Shown: in pieces, positions 12,963-24,635 of the stretch | Position numbering within the stretch: position 1 is the stretch's first letter | How the letters are laid out: each line of letters starts with the position of its first letter | Assembly: GCF_014356525.2 (NCBI RefSeq) | Contig: NC_052508.1 | Location: forward strand, 53,203,258-53,267,257 | Source of the DNA: Nilaparvata lugens | Taxonomy: Eukaryota; Arthropoda; Insecta; Hemiptera; Delphacidae | DNA length: 64,000 nt | Direction of reading: 5' to 3' | Notes under the pieces: generated by a model | The model's input: the letters and a program-made list of their open reading frames with translations, nothing else | Told to the model about the DNA's origin: nothing | The model's database searches: none | Made by a program: the position numbers and the translations under genes

Positions 12963-13185
12963 CGCGATATCTGAGATACAGTTTCATTTGAATACAATGT
13001 TCGGTGGAAAAATAACAAAGTTGAGCGGAAGATTGAGAAATTGAGTTTTTTAGAAAAAAAACTCTATTGATTGATAATGAGAGGTCCTGAGAAAAAATAA
13101 GGAAGCAGACACATTAAAATTGGCAAAAAATATGGTATAAATTATGATGAGAATCATTCATTCATGCGTATGTATTCATGTACCG

Positions 13186-13411
13186 GTATTAAGAAAAGGA
13201 ATTCCCCCATACTCAGATATCACTATATATATCATCTACTCTGAAGATAGGATTAATCAGACTGTAGAGTTATTCTTAATCAATCAGCTGACATGTGTAA
13301 TATTCATTGCAAGCATCACACAGATGTCTGAAGAAGCCGGTGAACAGGTGACACCAGATACTTGAATGAGAAAACTGCTTGAGGTCCACTGTTCACAGAA
13401 CTACTAGTAAT
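13186..13411 (+). repeat. Interspersed repeat, GAGGTCTACTGTTCAC family
   Basis: Contains AAAGGAATTCCCCCATACTC, ATCATCTACTCTGAAGATAG, GATTAATCAGACT and ends GTTCACAGAACTACTAGTA. The same blocks recur at 36305-36420, 36975-37031 and, inverted, at 38092-38535. It lies upstream of the gene B start. Confidence 0.8.
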
Positions 13412-13414
13412 AAG

Positions 13415-13950
13415 ACGTCTTGATAAAGAAATCCTGGATTAAAAGAGCTATTTGTTCACTATGAATAATCTAGCAATTTAGAAAGTAGGGAAGTTTTGGT
13501 ATGAGTCTTCCCAGTCAGCACCAGTGATAGTGTAATTCTATACATTCTATACTCACTGGTCAGCACAAAATAACGATTTTTTACGTGGAGAGGAGTAAAA
13601 AAGTAAAAGCAAAATTGGAAACGTTTCTTCTACGTGAAATTTACGTAAAAATGTGAAAGTGAAAAGTCATGGAATTCATAACGTTATTTTCACATACTAT
13701 TTTCAACCAATTTTTTGCATCTGCCAATATAATTTCTAAATCGATTTTTCAATCGAATCTAAAATCACTTTCTCGAACTATCACTGAACATCGGTAGAAT
13801 TATTGAATTCTAAGGTGAATTCTGGGCGACTATTGTTGATGTTTTCAATTGATATTATGCTAAATGGAGCGAGAGAGCGAGGGGAAGTGTCTCCCCCCAC
13901 TCATGTAATCCCTAAATATGTTCCAATTTAGGCTTTCTGATCAGCAATTC
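13415..13950. other. No recognised feature
   Basis: Contains GAAATCCTGGATT and TTTGGTATGAGTCTT blocks that recur at 15830-15930, so part of this is interspersed repeat. No coding frame. Confidence 0.35.
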
Positions 13951-13952
13951 AT

Positions 13953-14710
13953 GTGCAGAATTTGATTTCAAAAACATTTTGTCTCTTGCAAAAATCGTCT
14001 TCAACCCAACGTAACGAATACACGTCTACATCGAAAGCACTAAGAGTGAAGGCACAAGTGCATCAAGCTGCTACACCTGAAAAAGAACTTAGAAAACCCT
14101 CCTTGAAAGTCAGTGAAGCCAGTCACGCTGGGAAGAAAAGGAGATTGACTGTATTGTCTTGCAGTCAAGGCAAGTAGCTAAGCAAGTACTTGCAGCAGTT
14201 GGATGACGAATTCGAGATATTTGTCTATACTAAGTCTGGTGCCAAGCTGAAAAATGTTATTCAGGATGGACTTCAGTTTGTTCGAGATTTTACTTATTGA
14301 TAGATTTTACCGTTATTGTCATTTTAGCGGGCACTAACGATACTCATTTGTATGAGCCATATCAATTGACTCTTCTACAAGGGATGACTCTTCTACTCGA
14401 CCTCGATATCAATACCAACATCGTTGTGTGTGGTGTTCCGTGCCGTTATGATGCCCCTACTCGGAATGATAACATACAGCATTTCAACTCCTGCATCTCT
14501 CGTATGGTGCACAACTATGATGGCGTAGCCAAGCTCCACTACTTGGATATCAACGTCTTCCTCCAGAGAGCTCATCTCACGAGACATGGCCTACATCTCA
14601 ATAGACAAGGGAAAAGACTTCTCTCAAAACAATTGACAATATTCATTAAGCAGAAGGTGATGAAAGGTGTTGTAAACTATTATTGCTGCTATTCACTACT
14701 GCGAAAGTGA
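13953..14710 (+). pseudogene. Non-LTR retrotransposon ORF1 with SGNH (GDSL) esterase domain, interrupted
   Basis: A basic N-terminal stretch (LRVKAQVHQAATPEKELRK) leads to an SGNH-hydrolase-like domain as found in ORF1 of CR1/L2-type elements. Block III is seen as VILAGTNDT near 14325 and block V as LTRHGLHLNRQGKRLL near 14575-14625. The block I serine region (LTVLSCSQGK, where GDSQG is expected) lacks the Asp and is followed by an in-frame stop, with another stop near 14297. ORF1 overlaps the endonuclease ORF start by about 28 bases in another frame, as expected in a bicistronic element. In such elements the domain is thought to act on membranes or RNP assembly; here it is dead. Confidence 0.75.
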
Positions 14711-15654
14711 CACAGAATAATAAAATTGTTAACTTAGCTCACTCTTCTACTCCCATTTTGGGTGCTAATCCGAAATTTACCGAACCTAAACAGAACAACT
14801 TTAATACATTTCAGAACGGAAAAATTGCAATCATGCATCAAAATGTCCAGCATTTGCCATCACGGTTAGATCTGTTGAAAATTAATTTGGAAGAGATAAG
14901 ACCGGATATTCTAGCTATGTCTGAACATAAGATGTCAGAAGGTGAATCAGCATTGTTGAATATACCCAATTATAAGATTATCTCTAAATATTGTAGATGT
15001 AATAATGTAAGGGGTGGAGTCATGATTCTTGTGAATAAAGAGAGAGATTTCAAAAGTAAAAGTGTAAATCTACCAGCAATAAACTTAATCGCTAAGGAAA
15101 AAGAGTTTGAGTGCAGTGTTTCAGAATTTTCTATTGATAATAATTTCTCCTTTGTTTTGGCATGCTTGTATAGGACGCCACAGCACTGCTTTTTAGATCC
15201 TTTCTTAGATAAGTTGGAAATTTTACTAGAAATATTATGCAGGAAGTTTAAAAATGTTGTATTGGTAGGTGATTTAAATATCAATGTTTCGGAAAAAAAT
15301 ACTATTGATCATAAGTTGATTAACGTGCTGAAAATGTTCAATATGACCTATAAGATTGATTTTGCCACAAGAATTACTGAAACCTCTGAAACTGCAATAG
15401 ACAATTGTATAACCAATATCGATGATAATAATGTAAAGGTGTCTGGTATTATTACTCACATTTCTGATCATTACGCTCAGCTATTTGAAATTAGGAATAT
15501 CAACAGACCAAAAAATAAAAAAATAATAAAACTTAGCCGTAAGTTTGATGATTGCAATTTGAAAATTCTTATAAGAGATTTACAGGAACGTAATTGGATA
15601 GAGGTTTACCAATCGGTAGTGAATGAGAAATATGATAGGTACTTTTATTTCTAA
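14683..15654 (+). CDS. Non-LTR retrotransposon ORF2, AP-endonuclease domain only
   Basis: 323 codons, uninterrupted. APE-type endonuclease motifs are present in order: IMHQNVQHLPSRL, LAMSEHKM, YRTP, VVLVGDLNIN and THISDHYAQLF, so the Asn, Glu, Asp-x-Asn and Ser-Asp-His residues are retained. The frame stops soon after the domain, and no reverse transcriptase follows, so the element is broken at about 15650 by a deletion or truncation. The simple AATAAT-rich sequence after the stop may mark the join. Residues before about 40 are probably not native ORF2 start sequence. Confidence 0.8.
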   Translation: MLLFTTAKVTQNNKIVNLAHSSTPILGANPKFTEPKQNNFNTFQNGKIAIMHQNVQHLPSRLDLLKINLEEIRPDILAMSEHKMSEGESALLNIPNYKIISKYCRCNNVRGGVMILVNKERDFKSKSVNLPAINLIAKEKEFECSVSEFSIDNNFSFVLACLYRTPQHCFLDPFLDKLEILLEILCRKFKNVVLVGDLNINVSEKNTIDHKLINVLKMFNMTYKIDFATRITETSETAIDNCITNIDDNNVKVSGIITHISDHYAQLFEIRNINRPKNKKIIKLSRKFDDCNLKILIRDLQERNWIEVYQSVVNEKYDRYFYF

Positions 15655-16100
15655 TATTAATAATATTAGTAATAATAATTTCTAATAATAATAGTTGGTA
15701 TACAGCGAAAGGAGTGGACCAGTAATTGAATAATAATAATCATATTGATGCTCATAATATTTATGACATTTTCAACAAAGTGAAGCATGATAATAAACTT
15801 TTCACTCTATCATTATAATAAGAGGTCTTGATAAAGAAATGATAAAGAAATCCTGGATTTAAGAAAAAAACATTTGTTCACTATCAATAATTTGGCAATT
15901 TAGAAAGTGAGGAAGTTTTGGTATGAGTCTTGTCTCCTATTTTATTTCATAATCATTTCATGAATAAATGAATGACGGAAGGCCACGTAAGAGGCCTTAC
16001 GCAATAATATTACTCTATCCTAGTATTATATTAAGCGAGCAATTTCTGTATATATTTTCAAATCTGGTTATCTGGATATTTTTATATCCTATACTATTAG
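15655..16100. other. Intergenic, simple AATAAT sequence then repeat fragments
   Basis: AATAATAATAATTT-type simple sequence at 15650-15740, then a second copy of the AAATCCTGGATT and TTTGGTATGAGTCTTG blocks seen at 13430-13510. Confidence 0.4.
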
Positions 16101-16680
16101 ACAAGCATTTTCTGTTTATATGTTTAAATGTTTAGATGTTTCGATGTTTATATGTTTGTATTCCACCGTATCTCGAAAACGGCTCCAACGATTCTCACGA
16201 AATCCAGACTATAGTAAGCTTATAATATAAAAATTCAATTGCACTAGGTCTCATCCCTGAGAAAACTCGCTGAAGGACATTAAAAGGATAATTATTATTC
16301 ATCCTTGGAGAAACAGCTGATAATAATTATTTCGTCGTCTGTTGATGATGGAAGTGAGTGAGCGAGTTAATGTGTGTGGGACTGTGTCAGAATTATGACT
16401 CAGCTGTTGAACTTTTGTAAGCATTCAATCAATACTTAGGTACTTAATGCCGGTTGCAAAAAAGCCGGGTTATTTTCAATCCTGATTAATTCCAGTAGAT
16501 CCATCTTTTTGAAATGGTCTTCTCTGATTTGGTTCAAGTTAAATTAATCAGGATTAGAATTTAACCGGCTTTAGTGCAACCGGGTCTTTGTGAGGGGAAT
16601 TTTGGCATTCTTCTGCGAATTAATCTCAATCTACTGTGATTAGATAGAACATTTCTGTATGAACAATGAATGTAGTTATA
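16100..16680 (+). repeat. Interspersed repeat (CGTATCTCGAAAACGGCTC family) carrying a nested MITE
   Basis: Includes a ladder of TTTAAATGTTTAGATG units at 16110-16160, CTCGAAAACGGCTCCAACGA, CACTAGGTCTCATCCCTGAG and CATCCTTGGAGAAACAGCTG. Another copy on the opposite strand is 38800-39360, with the MITE at the same place, so the insertion predates their separation. A copy without the MITE is at 42130-42590 (inverted). Shorter copies lie at 16720-17000 and 56870-57030. Confidence 0.8.
16448..16592 (+). mobile_element. MITE, GGCCCGGTTGCAC family, copy 1
   Basis: Ends are inverted repeats: CCGGTTGCAAAAAAGCCGGG at the left and GGCTTTAGTGCAACCGGG at the right. Inside, AATCCTGATTAA and TTAATCAGGATTAGAAT are mirror blocks. 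It has no coding capacity. Target duplication not resolved. Confidence 0.75.
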
Positions 16681-16719
16681 ATTTCTTCTTTCGTAATACA
16701 TTTTTTATGTTTTTGTACT

Positions 16720-17000
16720 CCAGAGCGAAGCTCGGTTCCCCGATATTCTGGATATTTATATGGTTATTTATGTTCAACGGATCTCGAAAACGACTCGAAT
16801 GATTTTCACTAAATTTGGAACACACGGTGGTAGGTTTATGATAAAAAAAATTCGATTGCACTAGGTCTTATCCCTGGGAAAACTCGCTGAAGGACATGAA
16901 AAGGATAATTCATCCTTGGAAAAACAGATGATAATTTCGTCGTCTGTCAATAACAGGAGATGCGTGTGCCTGTGTGGGAGATCAGCTGTGTACCTAATCA
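16720..17000 (+). repeat. Second copy of the CTCGAAAACG repeat
   Basis: Shares CGGATCTCGAAAACGACTC, CACTAGGTCTTATCCCTGGG and CTCGCTGAAGGACATGAAAA with 16100-16440. A GAGCGAAGCTTGGTGCCCCG block that recurs at 17210 suggests further fragments. Confidence 0.7.
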
Positions 17001-17239
17001 ATTGGCTTACCTTATCTTGCAAGAAATCTAGAAATTTTAATTGACTCGATCAAATTAATCTGATTTGTTGACTTGAGATGGTATATCATTTTTGGAATAT
17101 TTATAGTGTATAAATCAAAATTCGGGGAAGAAACAGTTTTGGCCTGTGCCTGTTAGTCCTTCCACAATCATTTTGGATAATTGAGTTCTGTTTATCAATA
17201 AATAAATAAAGAGCGAAGCTTGGTGCCCCGATATTGTAT

Positions 17240-18165
17240 TATAATATGTTTAAAATTTAAATGTATAGATTCTGACTCAAATAACCATAATGAAACTCTT
17301 CATAACCATGTTTGAAATTCGGAACAGGCAATAGTCTAATCCTTGCACGTAAGATTATGATGATGATGATGATGATAGCACTTATTATGAGATGGTTTTG
17401 CTGTAAACTTTGTCTATAGAAATCCTATAGAATCTTGTTCTATACATGGAACAAACATATTGAAGCATCCAATCACATTATGAATTGAAATGATGATAAC
17501 AAAATAAAAATAATCAAGAATATAACAGTATTGGACAACAGATTTTGGTATTGGGAAAAAACTCCTACATATAACATTACTATAGACCAAAGAAATGCTT
17601 TGCCACGCATACCTCCTCTACGATGTATTCAGATTTGAGAACTATGAACAATAAATTCAAGAACACACTTTCTTGTATAGGCTACTGTTCAGTGTGAAAC
17701 TATCCAATTTGATTGAAAACAGTAAAGCACGCACGAGGAATATCTTAGCACAGTTTTATAATTAAATTTGATTGGGATTAGGATTTTTTCTATTGCTTTC
17801 CATTAAGTTGGTAGATTGATTTTCACACATTATTACATTCTGTTAAAATCAATTCTAGCGTGGATGATTGTTGATCGTATTTCAAAATTAGAAGTTATGT
17901 TTATGTGTTCCATGAACTTATTCGGACAGTTTTCTGTCTAGTATCTTGCAGTTTCGATTCTTTCAATTTTTGTTATCAACTTTGGAATTGAACACCGTTA
18001 ATTTCTAAAACCGACAACCATAACCATTATTACAATCGTTGGCTAAGCATTATTCCAGTAGCCTACTATTGAATATAGAATATCTTACAAAACTCCTTAA
18101 AAATATTAGCATCTTTTATTTGAACTGAAGACTTGTCTATTATTCTCATCCTCCTGTCCCCTCCC
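17240..18165. other. Intergenic, no recognised feature
   Basis: A short (GAT)n microsatellite at about 17357-17380; otherwise nothing supportable. Confidence 0.4.
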
Positions 18166-18167
18166 AT

Positions 18168-18302
18168 TTTACTTTCCTTGCCCTATTACCATAGGTAAGG
18201 AAAGTATTGCTTTCCGAAAAAAAATAAAGGTACCTAAATATCCAAGTTTCTATACCTTTCAAGGTCCCCTGAATCCAAAAAAGTGGTTTTTGGGTATTGG
18301 TC

Positions 18303-18395
<93 letters not shown>

Positions 18396-18500
18396 GTCAG
18401 AAACAGGGTTTTTCGCGATTTTCGCGGAAAACGGCTTCAACGATTTTGATCAAATTTATACCTAGAATAGTCGAGACAGACGCAGTAGTCTCTCTTGTAT
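18168..18500 (+). repeat. TTTACTTTCC interspersed repeat, copy 2
   Basis: Same opening and GTGGTTTTTGGGTATTGG as copy 1, an 80-base TG array at 18306-18388, then CAGAAACAGGGTTTTTCGCG and CAACGATTTTGATCAAATTT as in the copy at 45000. Part of the middle (GATATCTCATCTCCC to GTTGTCAAAA) is missing. The right end abuts a BEL/Pao fragment. Confidence 0.85.
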
Positions 18501-19480
18501 AGCTCGGCTTTTTGATTCTATGAAATGGCTCTCACCTGTCACTCTCTGGGCAAAGGCCTTCAATTTTTATGGATGAATGGATCTGATTGGGATACCCCAT
18601 TATCCGAAGATCTTATTCAAAAGTGGCTCAGTTCCACTGGCACTCTATCCTCTCTCAGAGAAGTTTCTCTACCTCGCTACACTGAAGTAGCTCATGCAAT
18701 CAAAATAGATCTCCATGGATTTTGTGATACAAGTGTAACCGGCTATGCTGCTTGCATATATCCATGTTCAATTAATGCTGACGGTGATATTTTCATGAAA
18801 CTCTTGTTGGCCAAATCCAAGGTTTCTCCTCTGAAACGTGTCTCAGTGCCGCGACTTGAATTGTATGGAGCCCATCTTCTTGGCCACTTGATGAACTCAA
18901 CTCATTAAACACCTCATGTACTCTACATTCGAGTACAGCCTGGACTGACTCATCAGTTACATTGTTATGGATAAATACTCCTCCTTACAAGCTTCAGACC
19001 TTTGTAACCTAGCCAAGTCTCGCAAATACATGAACTTACTCCACCTAATATTTGGAAACACATTACTTCTTCTGAAAATCCATCTGATGTCGCATCACGT
19101 GGTATCTTACCATCTAATCTTTCATCAAATTCTCTTTGGTGGCAAGGACCTTCCTGGCTATGTAAACCAGACTGTGTAAATCGTCTTCGACGTTGGCAGG
19201 CACTCCAGCGCTTCACCCAGCACAAATGGCGCGGGGGAACACCGAATATCTCCACATCCTACAACAGCAATCTAAATGGACAACACCTCAACAGAATCTC
19301 TTCGTAGATGACCTCGTTGTTATCCACGACGATAACTCACCTCCACTATCATGGCGACTTGGCTGAATAATCATAACCTACCCTGGCAAAGTCAACATCA
19401 TAAGAGTAGAAGGCGTTAGAGCGAGTCACTGTGTGTTTTCTCATCCACCTTTCAAGGTATCTCGCCTCCCTACTCTCACT
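18500..19480 (+). pseudogene. BEL/Pao LTR retrotransposon pol fragment with internal deletion
   Basis: The longest frame (18525-18908) contains LQFLWMNGSDWDTPL, SLPRY, DLHGFCDTSVTGYAACIY and SPLKRVSVPRLELYGAHLL, which match the region between RT and RNase H of BEL/Pao elements. Frame changes then give TDSSVTLLWI and SENPSDVASRG (RNase H). From about 19205 the sequence jumps to the integrase C-terminus: DDLVVIHDDNSPPLSWRLG, TYPGKVNIIRV. Most of the integrase core is therefore deleted. Several frameshifts and stops make it non-functional. Confidence 0.85.
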
Positions 19481-19484
19481 TCTC

Positions 19485-19900
19485 ATATCACAGTGGTAGA
19501 TTGAGTAGCCATTGCTGACTTGAGAATTTATTTCATCACTTCTCACCCGCACTCTTCTCTTGTCTTCTCTCTCTCTCTCTCTCTCTCTCTGGTCATCCTT
19601 CCTTATCTTTAGCTTATCTTATCATTGTCACATAATTGTCAGATCGCTTGCTAGCTGCCTGGCTCGACTCCCCCCGGTCATCAGTCACTCCCTGAGCTCA
19701 GTGCGGAACAGTACTCCAGTGTCGTTGGTCGTTAACCTTCAATAATTTATGCCCTCTTGCAAATTCTCCCTCTCTCACTCTCGCTCTCATAATCAAATGT
19801 TACTCTCATTTATTTCTCAGTAAATTCATTCTCTCATTCCACCACTTCATCACGCAAGGAACCAGCAAGGGGTGCCCCCACTTGCAGCATGATGGAGCAG
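19485..19900 (+). repeat. Possible 3' LTR or leader of the BEL/Pao copy
   Basis: C- and T-rich sequence with a CT microsatellite (19565-19593) directly after the integrase end, where a 3' LTR should lie. No second LTR copy is in the window, so the boundaries cannot be set. Confidence 0.3.
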
Positions 19901-20214
19901 CCGCATATTGAGTGGTGAGTAATATAATCATTCCCTCAATCAAGGTCCTCCGAAATCCTGTTCATATTATTTCACGATTAGTATCTTCGAATGTTGAGAT
20001 TATTCAAACAGTTTATATATCGATGTGTGGGTTTTGCCATTAATTGTATCACATGATCATGTTCCCATTTGAAAAAATGTAGTTGAATTCAAAATGAAGC
20101 TGGATTCGAAATGAAGTTGTATCTACATGACGGATCAGAGATGGGGGACAACAGCTTTGAAGTGTCAGAAAGTCGTTTTTCCAATTGGAGTAGGATCCCC
20201 ATTGAACCTATACT

Positions 20215-20560
20215 GTCATAATTGGGAATGCGCCAACCAAGCTACCCAACAGCTAAGCTCCCCGTCAGCTGAGCTTCTTTGAAAATCACTTTTGAGGTGA
20301 TTGGCATCACTTTCGAGGTAACGGCATCAACTGAGCTCCTGAGAGAGGAGCTTAGCTGACGGGGAGCTTGGTTGTCGTGAGCGTTCGAGGAGCTTAGTTG
20401 TTGCCTACGGTAACGACAACCAGTCCCCTCTTAACCAGTAGGGGATCAGCTGTCAGGGAGACTAGTTGACGCCAGCGTGCATTGACGCAGCATCTGGTTT
20501 GGTGACAACAACCAAGCTCCTCACACGCTCTGTGTGACCGAGTGCTGGTGTTTTTGCGAG
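20215..20560. repeat. Dyad-rich repeat built from GACAACCAAGCTCC and AGCTGACGGGGAGCTTGG
   Basis: AGCTCCCCGTCAGCTGAGCT at about 20257 has its inverse GAGCTTAGCTGACGGGGAGC at about 20349. AACCAAGCTCC, GACAACCA and GGGGATCAGCTGTC variants recur through the block. Related pieces are at 21165-21360. Looks like a family of short palindromic modules; class unknown. Confidence 0.6.
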
Positions 20561-21160
20561 TAAACTGACATATACAGGAAGATTATAACAGGACCTCACC
20601 ACATCGAACTAGAATGACACCAAGGCCTCAAAATTGAAGTGTTTTGTAACAAAATGACACCTTTCTCAATCCTGTAAGTAATTTAAATAAATATTCATGT
20701 GTTTCCGAGTTAAAAAGTTCTTTTATAATCACCCTATTTCATGCACTTACTCTATGCATTTCCTCAAATCACGCTTGGTTTTCCTAGTCATTCATGCTTT
20801 TTGATGAAATATCACATTTTTCAACAACCAATAGTTCAAACTTCATATTGAGGTTGAATATATGATAGTTCAAACTACATAATGAGACAGGCCGCTCCTC
20901 TATGTACTTACATAATTATATTATATACATACATACAGGAATCACTTGCGAGATGTACAAACTCTCATGCTTGCAAATTCAATAAGAAACATTTCCAAGT
21001 AAGTTGGATTGGGAAAGAGAAATAGTTTAATTTTATGTTTGCAGTGATAGAAGTGACAAAATTAACAAGTTTTTCTTCTAATAATCAAATTCATAGAATG
21101 TGTGAAACAGTGTCTGTGATTGTACTACTTCCCCGCCATCTTCAAGCTGGTTTCAATGTT
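20561..21160. other. Intergenic, no recognised feature
   Basis: No coding support; a duplicated AGTTCAAACT motif near 20830-20880 only. Confidence 0.35.
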
Positions 21161-21164
21161 CAAT

Positions 21165-21365
21165 AGGGGATCAGCTGTCGGGGAGCTTGATTGTCGTGAG
21201 CATGTGAGGAGTTGGTTATCGTCGACAACCAAGCCCCTTCAAATAGGGGATTAGATGTCGGGGAGACTAGTTTATGGCAACTGTATATTTTGCCAGGGGA
21301 TTTACTGACGACTTTGATCAAAACTGCGAGGAGCTTAGCTGTCGGGAAGACATGTTGGTGGCGAC
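21165..21365. repeat. Second block of GGGGATCAGCTGTCGGGGAG modules
   Basis: Contains GGGGATCAGCTGTCGGGGAG, TGATTGTCGTGAGC, GGGGATTAGATGTCGGGGAG, GGAGCTTAGCTGTCGGG, in the same style as 20215-20560. It ends near the 3' tail of the non-LTR element. Confidence 0.6.
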
Positions 21366-21879
21366 CCATCATAATTATCATACTTGTGAAAGAAATATTT
21401 ATTCATTTATTTATTGAGAATACATTACATGAAAAAAGTACAACTCGAAGAGGTTTACAGCTGAACTCCAAAACAAACCTCATTTACACAAAAAGTATGA
21501 CACAAATGATTCAGAAATAATATTATTAAGAACTTAAAATCAAAAAGCAAAACAAAACTAGATAAAGAAAACAGAAAATAGTTGTTTAGAGGAAAAACTG
21601 TTTTAGAAATAAGACTTGATATTAAAAATCAAGATAAACTTGATTAAGAAAACAGAAAAAAATTGCTTAAAAGAAGATAAGATGGTTAGAAAAAAGTTGA
21701 TTATAAATAAGAACTACATTTTAAAAATTGAAAAAAAAACTTACTGCAGAAAACCAAAAAATTGATAAAAAAAGAAGGGGGGAAAAATGAAAGGAAGAAT
21801 ATATTGAAGGTCTGCAAAATAATGTGACAGTTGAAATTGAAGAGCTTGCATAGATTTAAAACAAAATTTGCGTAAATTA

Positions 21880-24620
21880 TCACCAAATGGGCCAAGAATC
21901 GGGATTAAACAGGCGCAATGTTCGTTGAAGGAAACAGTTTGTATGTTGCACTGCTCTAGATATTTCTATTGCAAATAACATGTTCAAACGTGGTCTGTTC
22001 AATGGGACAAAGGAATACATGTATTGAACAAAATTTGGAACATCTATCTGAGTATTGAGAGTTTTATGTAGCACAATTAGTGATAAATAGTCACGTCTTT
22101 TACTCAAAGACATTATTTGAAAAGTGCTTCTTAGATCACGCATGGACTGATCATATGGACAGTAAATATAATGTTTTTTGTAAGATAAATATCTAAGGAA
22201 CCTATTCTGTATGCGTTCAACACAGTTTAGAAAAGAATTATGATATGAATTCGAAATCACAGCACAGTACACTAACCGACTCCTCACCAAAGAGTAGTAC
22301 AGCATTTTGATAAGCCCAATATCTGTGATGAAATGTCTAACATTTCTTATCAAGAAGCCTAACATCTCATTAGAGCTTCCAACAACATAATTAACATGCT
22401 CCTTGAAATTGAGGGTGGAGTCAATGAAAATGCCCAAATCCTTCATTAAATAAAATCTTCCAAGTTGGTTTCCCTGCATTGAGTAGCTGAAAACGTCCGG
22501 CGTCTGCTGCCTTGTGAAAATCATGTATTTACACTTCTGTATATTGAGTACCAGTGAGTCAGACTCCAATCATGTATTCGATCTGAGTCTTGTTGTAATA
22601 ACTCAGTCTCGAAAGTCATTTATGGCGCGATATATTTTGTCATCATCTGCATTTATTAGGCAGTTGCTATTTTTTACACAAGAAGAAATATCATTAAATA
22701 AGAGTAGAAATAGGAGCGGCCCCAAGTTGCTACCCTGAGGTACTCCTGAACCACTAGAAAATGTCCCTGATCTAATATTCTTAAAGAGTACAAAAAACAA
22801 TCGATCAAGTATGTATGAATGAAAAAAGGCTACCGATTCAGACCTGAATCCTAAGGCAAACATTTTCTGTAAAAGGATTTTGTGGTCTACTTTATCGAAG
22901 GCTTGAGAAAAATCAAGGTAAATGGTATCAGTACGTGAGCCTGTATCAAGGTTTGCAGAAACAAAATTAGTAAACAATAGAAGATTGCTAACTGTTGAAC
23001 GTTTAGTCAGGAAACTATGTTGATTTTCAGATATTATTGGTTCAAAATGATTGTAGATACGTTTATACAATATATATTCAAATATTTTTGCAGTTGAGTT
23101 CAAATAAGATATTGACCTGTAATTCGATAAGTTGCTCAATTTACCGGCTTTAGGGATTGGAATCACTCTTGCTTCTTTCCATCTACTTGGGAATCTGTTT
23201 TTGTCAATGGAGAGATTGAATAAATATTGAAGAGGCTTGATCAAAATTTCCGAACAGCCCTTGATTATATACGGCGGAATGTTGTCTGGCCCACATGACC
23301 TTTTAGGTTTCAAATTCCTAATGGATTTAACAACCTCATCCACAGTTATATTTTTTATACCAAAGCTATCAACTATGCTACTGATTTCAGCATCTGTTTC
23401 AACAAGGTCATCAAAGCCAAATGAATGCTTTGCTATAAACTGAAGTAAAATAGTTTGCAATTTTTGTGGTACTTCACTAACCGGAATCTTAACACCATTC
23501 AATTCATATTCGCTGAGTACAGTATTATTTGCTCTTTTGTTTTTTATGTAGTTCCAAGAAGTTCTTAGATTAGTCTTAGCATCATTCTGTATGGCTACAG
23601 CTATCTGCATTTTCAAGGTGGTCCTAACTTCCTGAAATCTTTCTACATAATATCTTGAAATTTTTCTCTTATGAGCTAGTTTATTCTTTAATTTTAAATT
23701 TTTATTATATCATTATTGAACCAACAAGGATATTTTGCGCAGCTCTTCTTCTCAACCTTGGGGATCCACAAATTCATAGCATTGTAAAATAAATCATAAT
23801 AATGATCAACAGCCTCATCTACATCATCAATGAAATATAATTTCTCATAATCTGAATTTTTCAATGTTGAATAAAGTTTATGAAAATTTGATTTTTTGAA
23901 GCTATAATGGGAAATTTCAGTGGCGGGGAAATGCATCTGAGGAATTTCTACTTGAAAGAAAAGTGCGGGATGATGACTATTTCCATTAAGAATAGGATCG
24001 TTAGACCTGAAAACATTAATAGGGATACCACTTAATATCAGATCAAGGGTTCTTTCATTTGTATTAAGCACATCATTGAAAGAACGTTAATTTAAAAGAG
24101 ACATTGTTTCAAAAATACATCTGGCTCTACTTGAGCCAGCACAAAAATTGAAATTACTATCTGTCACCTCACTCAAATTGAAGTCGCCAACAATAATATT
24201 GTCTTCACTAATCAAATTAAAGTCTTTTTCAATGCTCTTTAAAAAGTTATGATAATGGATGAGCCCAGCTGTTGGTCTGAGATAAACAGGTGTGATGTTG
24301 ATAGTGCGTGCAAGTAGGCGAAGCCGAATGATAAGAGATTCGTATTGGGCCTCCGCTCTTTATGCGACAGCTACAGCAGGCAACCAAGCGGAGCACGCCA
24401 CCAGCACACCCCCTCCTCTCTTCATCGATGATACAGTTCGGTCGCGATCACATCGGAAGACTCGATACCTGCCGTCGCAAGAGCAGAACTCGCCATCTTC
24501 AATGTCCTCGGCTAGCCACGTTTCAGATAAGATAATAATATCGCAAGTAGAACAGACAAAAGTGAAACAGACAAATCATGCAGCTTGGTCCTTAAGCCGC
24601 CAACATTTTGGTAGTAGATT
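21880..24620 (-). pseudogene. ORF2 of the 21.4-25.6 kb element: APE endonuclease and reverse transcriptase, frameshifted
   Basis: Endonuclease pieces across several frames: QNVGGLRTKL near 24610, ILSETWLAEDIEDG, GGGVLVA, then VGDFNLSEV near 24190. The RT is mostly open at 23616-22603: SCGPDNIPPYIIKG, DTIYLDFSQAFDKVDH, SGVPQGSNLGPLLF and a catalytic ADD in LINADDDKIYR. The thumb and C-terminal part continue in another frame at 22569-21880. At least four frame breaks make it inactive, though the RT catalytic residues survive. Confidence 0.85.
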
Positions 24621-24635
24621 GTAACATTCCTTAGT

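Noticed and set aside
12820..13044. Plus-strand frame opposite gene B exon 1
   Set aside because: Antisense shadow of the signal-peptide exon.
14297..14710. Stand-alone host SGNH/GDSL hydrolase gene
   Set aside because: No intact serine block, immediately followed by a retroelement endonuclease in the arrangement typical of non-LTR ORF1 and ORF2.
18234..18502. Open frames across the TG array at 18.3 kb
   Set aside because: Same artefact as at 44.4 kb.
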